The translations under genes and the position numbers were made by a program. From assembly GCF_010894405.1 (NCBI RefSeq), contig NZ_JAAIYA010000013.1, forward strand, positions 1 through 64,000: 64,000 nt of DNA, written 5' to 3'. The stretch comes from Pyxidicoccus caerfyrddinensis. GTDB lineage: Bacteria > Myxococcota > Myxococcia > Myxococcales > Myxococcaceae. Under the pieces are notes generated by a model. The model was not told where the DNA came from. It was given only the letters and a program-made list of their open reading frames with translations, and did no database searches. This document shows, in pieces, positions 24,901-33,409 of the stretch. Numbering within the stretch: the stretch's first letter is position 1; the number at the start of each line of letters is the position of its first letter.

Positions 24901-25918
24901 CAAGGACGTGGCGCTCCAGGTGGACCTGCTGCTGGAGGAAGCCACCGCGCGCGACTGGATGGAGGACGCCGACGGCTCCTCCGCCTGCACGCGCGAGGCG
25001 CTGGAGCGGATTGAACAGCTCGACGACCCGCGCCTGTCCTTGCGCTGCACCCTGGCCCGGGGCCGGCTGCACGTGCGCCAGGGCGAGTGGGGCGCCGCGG
25101 CCCGCGTGCTCACCTCTGCCGTGGAGGGCGCAGAGCGCGCGAGAGACCACGAGACGCTGGTGGTGGCCGGCGCGCTGCTGGGCTCGGCGCTGACCTTCCT
25201 CGACCGCACGGAGGAAGCCGCCACGCGCTTCGACGAGGCGCTCATCCGCTGCGAGGACACCGGCGACGCGCTCCACCTCGCCGCCACCCTCATCAACCGC
25301 GTGTTGCTCTGGCTTCGCTTGGGCGACGTGGGACGGATGGAGCAGGACCTGCGGCGCGCCATGGCCCTGGGCCGCGAGCTGGGCCATGCGCAGGTGGAGC
25401 GCTGGTCCACCTTCAACCTCGCGGAGGTGCTCTACATGCAGGGTCGCCTGGAGGAAGCGCTGCCGCTGGCCCGCCGCGTCCACGAGCTGGGCGTGCGCTT
25501 CTTCCGCGAGCACCCGGTGCCGGTGGACGCGCTGCTCCTGGCGCGCATCGGCGCGGCGCTCGGAGACCTGACAGAGGCCGCGCGGCAGCTGCGCTGGATT
25601 GAGGCGCACTGCCCTCCGGAGTCCCTGCCGCCCACCGCCGTCATGCGCCGGCTGGTGGAATTGCAGGTGCGCGAGGCCGCTCCCGGAAGCGCGGCCCCGG
25701 ATGCCCAAGCCTGGCAGGCGCTGGCGGAGGACGCGGACACGTACGCGTCGGCCGACGAGAAGGCCGAAATCCTCCTCCAGGCCGCCCGGGGCGCGCTCCA
25801 GTCCGGACGGACCCGGGAGGCCCGCGACTGGCTGGAGCGGGCCGAGCGCGCCGTGGAGGGTGCTCCGTTGTGGCGCCCCCGCCTGGAGTCACTGAGGGCC
25901 TCCCTGTGGGCCGTGTAG
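21935..25918 (+). CDS. Ser/Thr protein kinase fused to cyclase-like, STAND ATPase and TPR regions
   Basis: A 1327-residue multidomain protein. Residues 1-20 hold a zinc-knuckle pattern (C3, C6, C16, H19). The kinase domain (about 40-310) has K69, the HRDLKPEN catalytic loop with D160, a DLG in place of DFG (D178) and SPEQ. Residues about 328-453 look like a class III nucleotide cyclase fold without the catalytic metal-binding pattern. An AAA/STAND ATPase follows, with Walker A GEVGHGKS at 520-527 and a Walker B-like VDD at 653-654. The last 450 residues are TPR-like repeats. The layout resembles PknK/MalT-type sensors. It is probably soluble and cytoplasmic; the signal sensed is unknown. Confidence 0.88.
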   Translation: MRCPVCHRRLTIGAACPVHGQRPSPGLPAEPLPLPDVPGLTSAALLGKGGFSHVFTAYREEDGREVALKLGLGPHHERFAREAAALRRLGPPTAPELLQHGTTRGRPFLVLEHLHGQTLAAWMAALPGTGAASVPRVRELLSGLCAAVERVHAAGLAHRDLKPENIFLREGGALSLLDLGLARFLDEPGEGVAPDAEAQGFTPVGQRLGTPIYMSPEQCLDAREAGAAADIYALGVLLFELLTGSPPFTGGSEEIRHGHVSLRPPRVSERASVPAALDEVLRRCLAKSPTERYARASEVLSAFDVACREEASAAGPSPSVAAPVAVLPTSGTGLRPVALLGVHAELTVDALLAAVEPHGGTLARVRSHGYVVAFSESHSAEANLRAGALVARRLAEEGRAGAVLHLAELHVYPGATTTRVAGAALEALADWWPEDLAVGEASVTPAAAARLGHGATEPAATEASRPRDESLRLRLHDGGASTSSSEAPPLSGREAVVAVLMGEAALCLGDGVPGFCVLTGEVGHGKSRVMETLAARLEGEGRARVVRLRAASPDAVTQEPLHDALMVALSRAPSVSSGPQPHGAEPASGEPPARSTQLQAERTANLVGREATPLLLRQKGSPPLADVRHATARALAEELRHHARQAPLVLLVDDGHLADPTSLDALEVATLAGTRAPLWVCIAARPALLGLRPHLGERSARVSHHALPPLSPEASRALLLRLLRPAEHIPEPVLARLEQLAQGVPLSLVELAGALRAAGALRTSPGGGWYVAPDALLDVSITPLFERLAARSLAGLPEAHRVLARLCAVLGTEVEVARVDAALRQLDLNEETERVASLDAGAGLQRLARTGLLRPSGPGRFAFRHPLLREALEALLPPPTRRALHAAALRATPTEGLAERRRRAHHAAACGAHAEATATFLALAEDARRAHLSVEAEQYYTRALALLPEADGERRARALAGRGRVRHRLQRFREGLADLAAARVLAEARKDVALQVDLLLEEATARDWMEDADGSSACTREALERIEQLDDPRLSLRCTLARGRLHVRQGEWGAAARVLTSAVEGAERARDHETLVVAGALLGSALTFLDRTEEAATRFDEALIRCEDTGDALHLAATLINRVLLWLRLGDVGRMEQDLRRAMALGRELGHAQVERWSTFNLAEVLYMQGRLEEALPLARRVHELGVRFFREHPVPVDALLLARIGAALGDLTEAARQLRWIEAHCPPESLPPTAVMRRLVELQVREAAPGSAAPDAQAWQALAEDADTYASADEKAEILLQAARGALQSGRTREARDWLERAERAVEGAPLWRPRLESLRASLWAV

Positions 25919-25962
25919 CGCGAAACGTCACAACGCCCCGGGGATGTGACGTTCCTCGCTAC
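25915..25962 (+). repeat. Large inverted repeat at the kinase stop codon
   Basis: Eighteen-base arms, 25915-25932 and 25945-25962, match at 16 of 18 positions; the 12-base loop itself contains CCCCGGGG. The outer part reads GTAGCG/CGCTAC and the inner part AACGTCACA/TGTGACGTT. It overlaps the kinase stop codon. No T-run follows. It may be a terminator, an RNA stabilising hairpin, or an operator for the lipoprotein gene 120 bases downstream. Confidence 0.6.
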
Positions 25963-26081
25963 AGACGGCCGGGGCTCATCGTGGTTCTCCTGGTGAGCCG
26001 GGGTATTCCGGAGGCTGGCTCGTCCTGTGCTTGCTGCGGTGCATCCCGTCATCTCCCCCGTTGCAACTGGAGGAAAGCTCC

Positions 26082-27557
26082 ATGGCCATCCGTCCGTGTC
26101 GCCCGCTGCCGGTCACCCTCTGTCTGCTGGTCCTTGCCCTCGCTGGCTGTGGCACCGGGCTTCACGATGCGGACGGGTCCCCGGAGCCCTCCTCGCAGGT
26201 CGCGGAAATCCGCATCGCCAACTCGCTGACCACGGACGCGCTGGTCCTCAACGCCCTCTCCGCCAACCCGACGTCCAACGGGCTGCTGGCGTCCAACGCG
26301 CTCACGTCGCTCTTCGGTCCGACGGCCATCTCGGGCCCCGCTCACATCCGCCTGCAGCTCCAGGACCCGGACGCGCAGAAGTTCATGGAGTACCTGGTGG
26401 GCTGCGCGCTGCCCGCGGGAGACATCCTGGAGTGGTATGACCCGCGGGCGGCGTCGGCCGGTCCCAGGAAGTGGTACGGCAAGGCGGGCCTGTGCCCCGA
26501 CTGGGCCACCAGCGCGCCCACCGGAGAATGCAAGCGTCTGGTGTCCGCGTGCATCCTCGCGCGCAACAACGCGCTGGGTCGGCGCGTGGAGTTGTCCATC
26601 CGGGGCGAGCACTGGACGGGCCCGGGCGTCTTCACGATGGAGCCGGTGACGCGTCCGGCGGAGCAGGACCCGAACCCGCTGGTGGCGCTGAACAGCTTCA
26701 CGCCCTGCGCCGGAACGCAGACCGGGGCGGCGCGCGACTGCGGCTGGAAGGCGGACGCCATCGGCTCCTGCACGCCGGGCTCGCAGGTGTGGGTGGGCGC
26801 GGGTGGCCCCACCTCCTGCCCCGGGCCGGGGCTGGGCTCCAGCACGGGCGGGCAGATGGTGCTGCGCGTCTGCGACGGCATCGTCGGGTGTGACCACCTG
26901 GGGGGCCGCTTCGTCACCGAGGCCGTCGGGAGCTGCGCCGGGTCCGCGCCGGTGACGTCCTTCACCTGTCCCTACCAGGGCAACCCCACCACTGCCTGGT
27001 TCAGCGTGATGACCGCGCCGTGGAGCTCGCTGGACACGACGTCCTCGGCGACGGTGGCGGTGAGCTCGAGCGCCGGTGCGCAGTACAACCTGTCCGAGCA
27101 GCAGGTGTACGGCATGCGCGAAGGCGCCTTCTACGGCAACCTGTTCGACCCGGTGGCGCTGCACCCGCAGGTCAACGTGTACGTCGCCCGCGAGGGAGAT
27201 ACCTACACGGTGGTGGGCGACAACGTGCACGTCCAGGGGTCCATCTACCGGAAGATGTTCTCCTGCTACGACCCGAGTTGGTCGTCGGGGGCGGCGTACT
27301 CGAGCAACCGCGTCTGCGCGCTGCCGTCGTCCGGCGAGAACTGCGCCGCCACGGTGACGGGCCCGTGCTGGAACTCGAACTCCTCCCCGGGGATGTGCGC
27401 CATTCAGGATGGGCCCGACGTCTCGGGCGATGGAGACTTCGAGAAGTGCAAGGACACCCTGGGCAACGTCTGGCGAGAGCCGGTGACCACCTGGCTGAAC
27501 TCCGCGTGTGACACGGTGCAGTCGGCCACGGGCACGCGCTCGTGCGGGCGGAAGTAA
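26082..27557 (+). CDS. Cysteine-rich predicted lipoprotein, function unknown
   Basis: A 491-residue lipoprotein with lipobox LALAGC (Cys 23). The mature part has many paired cysteines (for example CKRLVSAC, CGWKADAIGSC, CDGIVGC), which suggests a disulfide-bonded extracytoplasmic protein, and no recognised enzyme motif. The ATG at 26082 is chosen because GGAGGA lies 7 bases upstream and a signal peptide starts there; the open frame begins at 26031. The second kinase gene begins 21 bases after its stop, so a surface protein and a kinase appear cotranscribed. Confidence 0.7.
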   Translation: MAIRPCRPLPVTLCLLVLALAGCGTGLHDADGSPEPSSQVAEIRIANSLTTDALVLNALSANPTSNGLLASNALTSLFGPTAISGPAHIRLQLQDPDAQKFMEYLVGCALPAGDILEWYDPRAASAGPRKWYGKAGLCPDWATSAPTGECKRLVSACILARNNALGRRVELSIRGEHWTGPGVFTMEPVTRPAEQDPNPLVALNSFTPCAGTQTGAARDCGWKADAIGSCTPGSQVWVGAGGPTSCPGPGLGSSTGGQMVLRVCDGIVGCDHLGGRFVTEAVGSCAGSAPVTSFTCPYQGNPTTAWFSVMTAPWSSLDTTSSATVAVSSSAGAQYNLSEQQVYGMREGAFYGNLFDPVALHPQVNVYVAREGDTYTVVGDNVHVQGSIYRKMFSCYDPSWSSGAAYSSNRVCALPSSGENCAATVTGPCWNSNSSPGMCAIQDGPDVSGDGDFEKCKDTLGNVWREPVTTWLNSACDTVQSATGTRSCGRK

Positions 27558-27578
27558 CGAGGCACGTTCCGGGAGCGC

Positions 27579-28931
27579 ATGGTGCCAGGCGGAGAAGAGC
27601 CACTCTACGGTGAGGAGCTGGGCGCCGGTGCCCTGGTGGGGCACTGGGTGGTGGAGCGCGTCCACTACCGCGGGCCCGTCTCCACGCTCTACCGCGCGAA
27701 GGACGTGCGCACCGGCGCGCCCGCGGCTCTCAAGGTCCTGCACCCGCAGTCGGCCACCGCCACCACCGCGCTGCGCCGCTTCCGCCGCGAAGCGGCCACG
27801 CTCCAGCGGTTGAGCCACCCGCACATCGTCGAGGTGCTCGGGCACGGAGAGCTGCCGGACGGACGGGCCTTCATCGCCATGGAGTGGCTGGAGGGCAGGG
27901 ACCTCGCGGCGGAGCTGGCCGCGAGAGGCCCGCTGTCCGCGGACGAGGCGCTGGAGGTGCTGGAGCAGGTGGGCGCCGCGCTGCGGGCCGCGCATGGGGC
28001 GGGCGTGGTGCACCGCGACTTGAAGGCGCAGAACGTGGTGCGCCTCTCCGCGAGAGGCGAGGCGCTCCACGTGAAGCTGGTGGACTTCGGCGTGGCCAAG
28101 GGGCTGACGCCCGACGCACCCGGCGCGTCCACGCTCACGCATACCGGCGTGGCGCTGGGCACGCCGCTGTCCATGGCGCCCGAGCAGATTCGCGGCGAGC
28201 CCCCCGATGCGCGCACGGACCTGTACGCGGTGGGCGTGCTCCTGTTCCAGCTCGTCACGGGACAGCCGCCGTTCCAGGGCGCCACACGGCACGAGGTGGA
28301 GGAGCAGCATCTCCATGCGCCACCGCCGCGTCCCGGTGAGCGTGCCCCCGTGCCCGCCGCGCTGGATGCGGTGGTGCTGCGGTGTCTCGGCAAGCGGCGC
28401 GAGGACCGCTACCCGGACGTGGACTCGTTGCTGGAAGAGCTGCGCGTCGCGGTGCGCGGCGGGCGGACTCCGGCGAAGGCAGGCGCCGCGGTGGCGCTGT
28501 ACGCGGAGGCCCGGCTCACGGGCGCACCGGACGCGGCGGCGCTGGAGCGGCTGGACGCGCTGCTGGAGCGGGCCGGGAAGGCGGCGCGGGAGGCGGGGCT
28601 GGACGTGAAGGTGGAGGGAAGCGGCTGCGTGCTGGCCCTGGCCGCCCTGCCGGAGGACGAGGCCCGCGAGCGGGCCCTGCGCGAACGGGTGATGGCTTCA
28701 GCGCTGGCGCTGGTGACGGACGCGGGCAACCCGGGTGCGGCGGGCAGAGTGGCGCTGGCCGTCACCGTCCATGTGGCCAACGCGGGACTGCTGCACCTGC
28801 CGGGCTGGGTGGCGGAGTCGCCGGGCACGGGCCTCGTGGCCACCGAGGCGGCGCTGAAGGACCTGGAGCCGGGCTTCCTCACGGAGCCCGGAGCCGGAGT
28901 AGGGCGCTCACGCGTCGTCGGCCGGCACTGA
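27579..28931 (+). CDS. Ser/Thr protein kinase with C-terminal cyclase-like region
   Basis: A 450-residue kinase. The catalytic lysine is K52, the catalytic loop HRDLKAQN (D147), and DFG is at 169-171 followed by APEQ. The nucleotide loop (ERVHYRGPVSTLYRA) lacks the usual GxGxxG glycines, so activity should be tested. The final about 150 residues (from 305) have no membrane helix and look like a degenerate nucleotide-cyclase fold similar in layout to the middle of the kinase encoded at 21935-25918. It ends 28 bases from the convergent FHA/sigma-54 activator. Its target is not known. Confidence 0.85.
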   Translation: MVPGGEEPLYGEELGAGALVGHWVVERVHYRGPVSTLYRAKDVRTGAPAALKVLHPQSATATTALRRFRREAATLQRLSHPHIVEVLGHGELPDGRAFIAMEWLEGRDLAAELAARGPLSADEALEVLEQVGAALRAAHGAGVVHRDLKAQNVVRLSARGEALHVKLVDFGVAKGLTPDAPGASTLTHTGVALGTPLSMAPEQIRGEPPDARTDLYAVGVLLFQLVTGQPPFQGATRHEVEEQHLHAPPPRPGERAPVPAALDAVVLRCLGKRREDRYPDVDSLLEELRVAVRGGRTPAKAGAAVALYAEARLTGAPDAAALERLDALLERAGKAAREAGLDVKVEGSGCVLALAALPEDEARERALRERVMASALALVTDAGNPGAAGRVALAVTVHVANAGLLHLPGWVAESPGTGLVATEAALKDLEPGFLTEPGAGVGRSRVVGRH

Positions 28932-28949
28932 CGCACGCATCACCGTGCG
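28932..28949. terminator. Small hairpin between convergent kinase and activator genes
   Basis: CGCACG (28932-28937) pairs with CGTGCG (28944-28949) around a 6-base loop in the 28-base gap between two convergent stop codons. It could serve both strands but has no T-run on either side. Confidence 0.3.
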
Positions 28950-28959
28950 CCGCCGGGCC

Positions 28960-30378
<1,419 letters not shown>

Positions 30379-30574
30379 GAAATTCAAGATATCACGGCCC
30401 CTGACCCGCAAGGCCGCCCGCTTCGGAACTGCATGCGGAGCCCGGCACGGCGGTGTCCAGCCGGCCAGGCTCCGCGTCCCCCCTCGGGACAAGCCGTGAT
30501 GATGGATTCTGGTTGCAGCACGCGTGCCGCGAGCCACCCAGAGGGACGCGCTCACGCCGCGTAACGGAAGGCGC

Positions 30575-30596
30575 CACAACGGAGCCTCGGGTTGTG
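30575..30596 (-). terminator. Short hairpin downstream of the esterase gene
   Basis: CACAAC at 30575-30580 pairs with GTTGTG at 30591-30596 (6 bp, 10-base loop), about 24 bases past the stop of the esterase gene on the - strand. It is a weak terminator candidate in the 241-base gap before the activator gene; nothing else clear is seen in that gap. Confidence 0.25.
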
Positions 30597-30619
30597 ACAC
30601 CAGATGTTACAGCGTTGCA

Positions 30620-32203
30620 TCAGGGCGCGTGAACGACGAGCTCCACCTCCGGGTTCTGCGCGGAGGGGCCGTCAAGCAGCGGGGCGGAGCGCCCGCGCAG
30701 GTGCTTGTCGAAGAAGGCGAGCACGTAGGCATTGGTGAGGGAGGATGCGCGCGCTCCGTCGAGCGTCCCCAGCTGGTAGGCCTCGGCCTTCGTGTTCGGC
30801 AGGTAGTGCCGCAGGAGCGGCAGGAACAGCCCCAGGTCGGTGAAGGAGAAGTGCCCGGCACCCTGGAGGCTCACGTCATAGCCGGTGGCGCGGAGGTGCT
30901 CGAAGAAGCGAGCGCGGCTGGGGTCGGCGGCGGCCTCCTCGCTGTTCATCACCAGGAAGGGGACGCGGACCTCGCCCTCCAGGTCGCCGAAGAACGTCCC
31001 ATCCAGGTTGAGCCCCGCCCCGACGCGCGCATCCGTGCGGCACGCCTCGCCCGCCGTCGAGCCGCCGAACGAGTGGCCGAACATCCCCACCCGCGACAGG
31101 TCGAGCCGTCCGGTGAAGCGCCCCTGCGCATCGCCCTCGTCGAGCCGCACCAACTGGTCGAGCACGAACCGGGCATCCCCCGTCCAGAGGTCCTGCACGC
31201 GCCGGTTCAGCGCGGGGTCCGCCGGAGAGATTTCGACGACGTCACCCACCACGCGGCCATCTGGGAAGACGAGCGGGCTGCTGCTCCGCGTATGGGAGAT
31301 GGCCGCCACCACGTACCCGTGGCTGGCCAGGTCCTCCGCGACACGCGAGCTGAGCGCGCTCGCCGAGCCGTAGCCGTGTGACAACAGCAGCACGGGGAAG
31401 CGCTCCGAGCCCTCGGGCAGGGAGGAGCCGCGCACCGCGTTTGCGAGGACGAAGCCGAGGACCTGGGGAGGCAGTCCCCCCAGCGTGGCGAACAGCTCGC
31501 CTTCGAGCGGCTGGAGGAAGTACGGCGCGGGCTGCGCCTGGGGCCGCGCCACGGCCGGATACCAGAGGCGCACCTTCAGCTCGCGCCAGTCACCCGGCTC
31601 TGGCGTCAGCGACTCCTCGCGCGAGGTGTCGGTCCAGGCATATTCGAGTGTGCCCACCGCGTGGGGGCCCGTCGGCGCGGGAAGCCGCACCACGACGTGC
31701 TGGACGTCGTGCACCGCGTCCTGTGCGGAGAGCTCGGCACCGCTCCGCGTCTTCCCGCGGAAGACGACCCGGTGGGTCTCCGGGGTCAGCACGCCCGCCT
31801 TCTTCAACGCGGGAACGGAGAACGTCAGCACGGCGTCGAGACGGCCATCTCCGTCCACGTCGCGCACGGTCGCGGCTCCCAGCGCCTGGACCTTCGACTC
31901 CTCCTTCGCGTCCCAGAGCGTCGCCTCCGCCGGCTCCAGGTCGCTCACGTCGAGCCCCTCGGCGCCGAGCACCGCCACCTCGAGGTTCCCCGTGCCCGAC
32001 ACGTCGAGGGCATTGGGATACACGCCTGGGAGCACGTCGAGGGCCGCGTTGTCGACCCGGGTGTGCGTCGGGAGGGAGGGCGAATCATCGGGAGGCTTCG
32101 TGTCGTCTCCGTCGCAGCCCGTGCCGGCCAGCAGGCTCCACGCCAGCGCGAGCGCGACGCCGGGTCCCTCGATGTGATGACGCCTCGACACCCACGTACG
32201 CAT
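30620..32203 (-). CDS. Platelet-activating factor acetylhydrolase-like secreted esterase
   Basis: A 527-residue alpha/beta hydrolase. An export signal is present (a Cys at 30 after LAGTG is only a partial lipobox). Residues about 50-180 form an Asp-rich N-terminal domain with an FG-GAP-like DVDGDGRLDAVLTF. The hydrolase part has the oxyanion-side LLSHGYGS, the nucleophile in FGHSFGGS, and a C-terminal His in GAGHFSF, in the pattern of the PAF-AH/lipase family that cleaves short acyl esters. It starts at ATG 32203 behind AGGAAGAGG. It is divergent from the lipoprotein at 32402. Confidence 0.8.
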   Translation of the reverse strand: MRTWVSRRHHIEGPGVALALAWSLLAGTGCDGDDTKPPDDSPSLPTHTRVDNAALDVLPGVYPNALDVSGTGNLEVAVLGAEGLDVSDLEPAEATLWDAKEESKVQALGAATVRDVDGDGRLDAVLTFSVPALKKAGVLTPETHRVVFRGKTRSGAELSAQDAVHDVQHVVVRLPAPTGPHAVGTLEYAWTDTSREESLTPEPGDWRELKVRLWYPAVARPQAQPAPYFLQPLEGELFATLGGLPPQVLGFVLANAVRGSSLPEGSERFPVLLLSHGYGSASALSSRVAEDLASHGYVVAAISHTRSSSPLVFPDGRVVGDVVEISPADPALNRRVQDLWTGDARFVLDQLVRLDEGDAQGRFTGRLDLSRVGMFGHSFGGSTAGEACRTDARVGAGLNLDGTFFGDLEGEVRVPFLVMNSEEAAADPSRARFFEHLRATGYDVSLQGAGHFSFTDLGLFLPLLRHYLPNTKAEAYQLGTLDGARASSLTNAYVLAFFDKHLRGRSAPLLDGPSAQNPEVELVVHAP

Positions 32204-32401
32204 GCTTCCTCTTCCTGGCGGCGGGGCCGCCGGCTCTCTCGGACGCGCACGGAACACCGCGGCTCGCGCGTTGTGTCACCGTCACGTGCACGAAAACGCG
32301 GCGCGGCATGTTCGTGACGCGGCTGTCACCTGCTCGCGTGGCATCGAGAGGATCTGCTTCACTTCCGCTTTCCCTCCCCGCACACCCCAAGAGGAAGACC
32401 G

Positions 32402-33379
32402 ATGCGCTCGCCGCTCCTGAAGTCCTGTCTCGCGATGCTGATGGCCGTGTCCGCCGCATGTGGTGGCGTCACCGAACCCGACGTGTCCCCGACGTCCCCG
32501 GTGGGCGAGAGCACGCAGGCCGTGCTCTATCCGCCGGCCGCGCCGGCCAGCGGCAACATCCTGGACAGCACCACGTACATGGGCCGGGTCAACGTCCCCG
32601 GCTCCATCCAGGCGCAGTACACCACTTCGCCGCAGTACTTCGGCATCAGCTTCCAGGTGCGCCCCAGCTCCACCGTGAAGCTGGAGGTGACGCACCTGGG
32701 CAGCAGCATGTACCTGGACACGGGCCTGTTCCTGTACGGGCCGCGCCAGGCCAACGGCAGCTTCGGCACCACGCTGCTGGCCCAGGATGACGACTCCGGC
32801 TACGGCGAGCTCAGCCGCATCTCCTCCGTCAATCTCGCGGGGGGCGAGTACCTCGTCGTCGTGAGCAGCGGCTCCGGCGTGGGCAAGCAGTTCCGCCTCC
32901 AGATGGACTGCCTCGCCGGCGGGTGTGTCTCGGCGCCGGCGCCGTCTGGCTATGCGCTGCAGCTCCAGCAGGAGTCCCTGACGCCCGCGCTCGAGGAGAC
33001 GATGAACGAGGACGTCTACTGGGGCTGCGAGGGCGCGTGCAACGGCTGGCTGACGGCGTACCACTTCGCGTGGCCGTACACGGACCCGCCCACGCTGGCC
33101 ATGGCCACGCGCACCGTCGAGCAGCAGGCGCACTTCCAGACCTACGGCTACCAGGCCACCGGCACCTTCCCGTACGCGGACCTGGAGCCGAGGCTGCTCC
33201 CCATCTTCTCCACGTACGACGTGCCGGAGCAGATGCTCGCCACGTACGGCAACGGGACGGAGAACGTGCAGGTGGCGTCCTACGCCAGCCCGGTGCAGGG
33301 CTCGGACTTCAACCTCTTCGTCATCCTGTTCCCGGAGTCACGCAAGGTGCTGGTCCTCGAGCAGGAGCACTTCTGGTGA
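32402..33379 (+). CDS. Predicted lipoprotein, function unknown
   Basis: A 325-residue protein with a lipoprotein signal (VSAAC, Cys 20). The mature N-terminal half looks like a pre-peptidase C-terminal type beta domain (YLDTGLFLYGPRQANG, GGEYLVVVSSGSG). The second half has no recognised family. It reads divergently from the esterase gene and converges on the RND pump gene, 26 bases away. A surface or secreted role is expected. Confidence 0.6.
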   Translation: MRSPLLKSCLAMLMAVSAACGGVTEPDVSPTSPVGESTQAVLYPPAAPASGNILDSTTYMGRVNVPGSIQAQYTTSPQYFGISFQVRPSSTVKLEVTHLGSSMYLDTGLFLYGPRQANGSFGTTLLAQDDDSGYGELSRISSVNLAGGEYLVVVSSGSGVGKQFRLQMDCLAGGCVSAPAPSGYALQLQQESLTPALEETMNEDVYWGCEGACNGWLTAYHFAWPYTDPPTLAMATRTVEQQAHFQTYGYQATGTFPYADLEPRLLPIFSTYDVPEQMLATYGNGTENVQVASYASPVQGSDFNLFVILFPESRKVLVLEQEHFW

Positions 33380-33409
33380 GGTGACGGCGTCCCGGGTGCC
33401 CGTCCTCAC
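33376..33409. terminator. Bidirectional hairpin between lipoprotein and RND genes
   Basis: GTGAG (33376-33380) pairs with CTCAC (33405-33409) and GACGG (33383-33387) with CCGTC (33400-33404), with a 2-base bulge and a 12-base loop. The arms overlap the stop codons of both convergent genes, so the fold could serve as a shared 3' end. There is no T-run. Confidence 0.45.

Noticed and set aside
30379..30619. Sigma-54 promoter (GG-N10-GC) upstream of the FHA activator
   Set aside because: A chance GG-N10-GC match exists, but the -12 region (ACGC) and -24 region do not fit the consensus.
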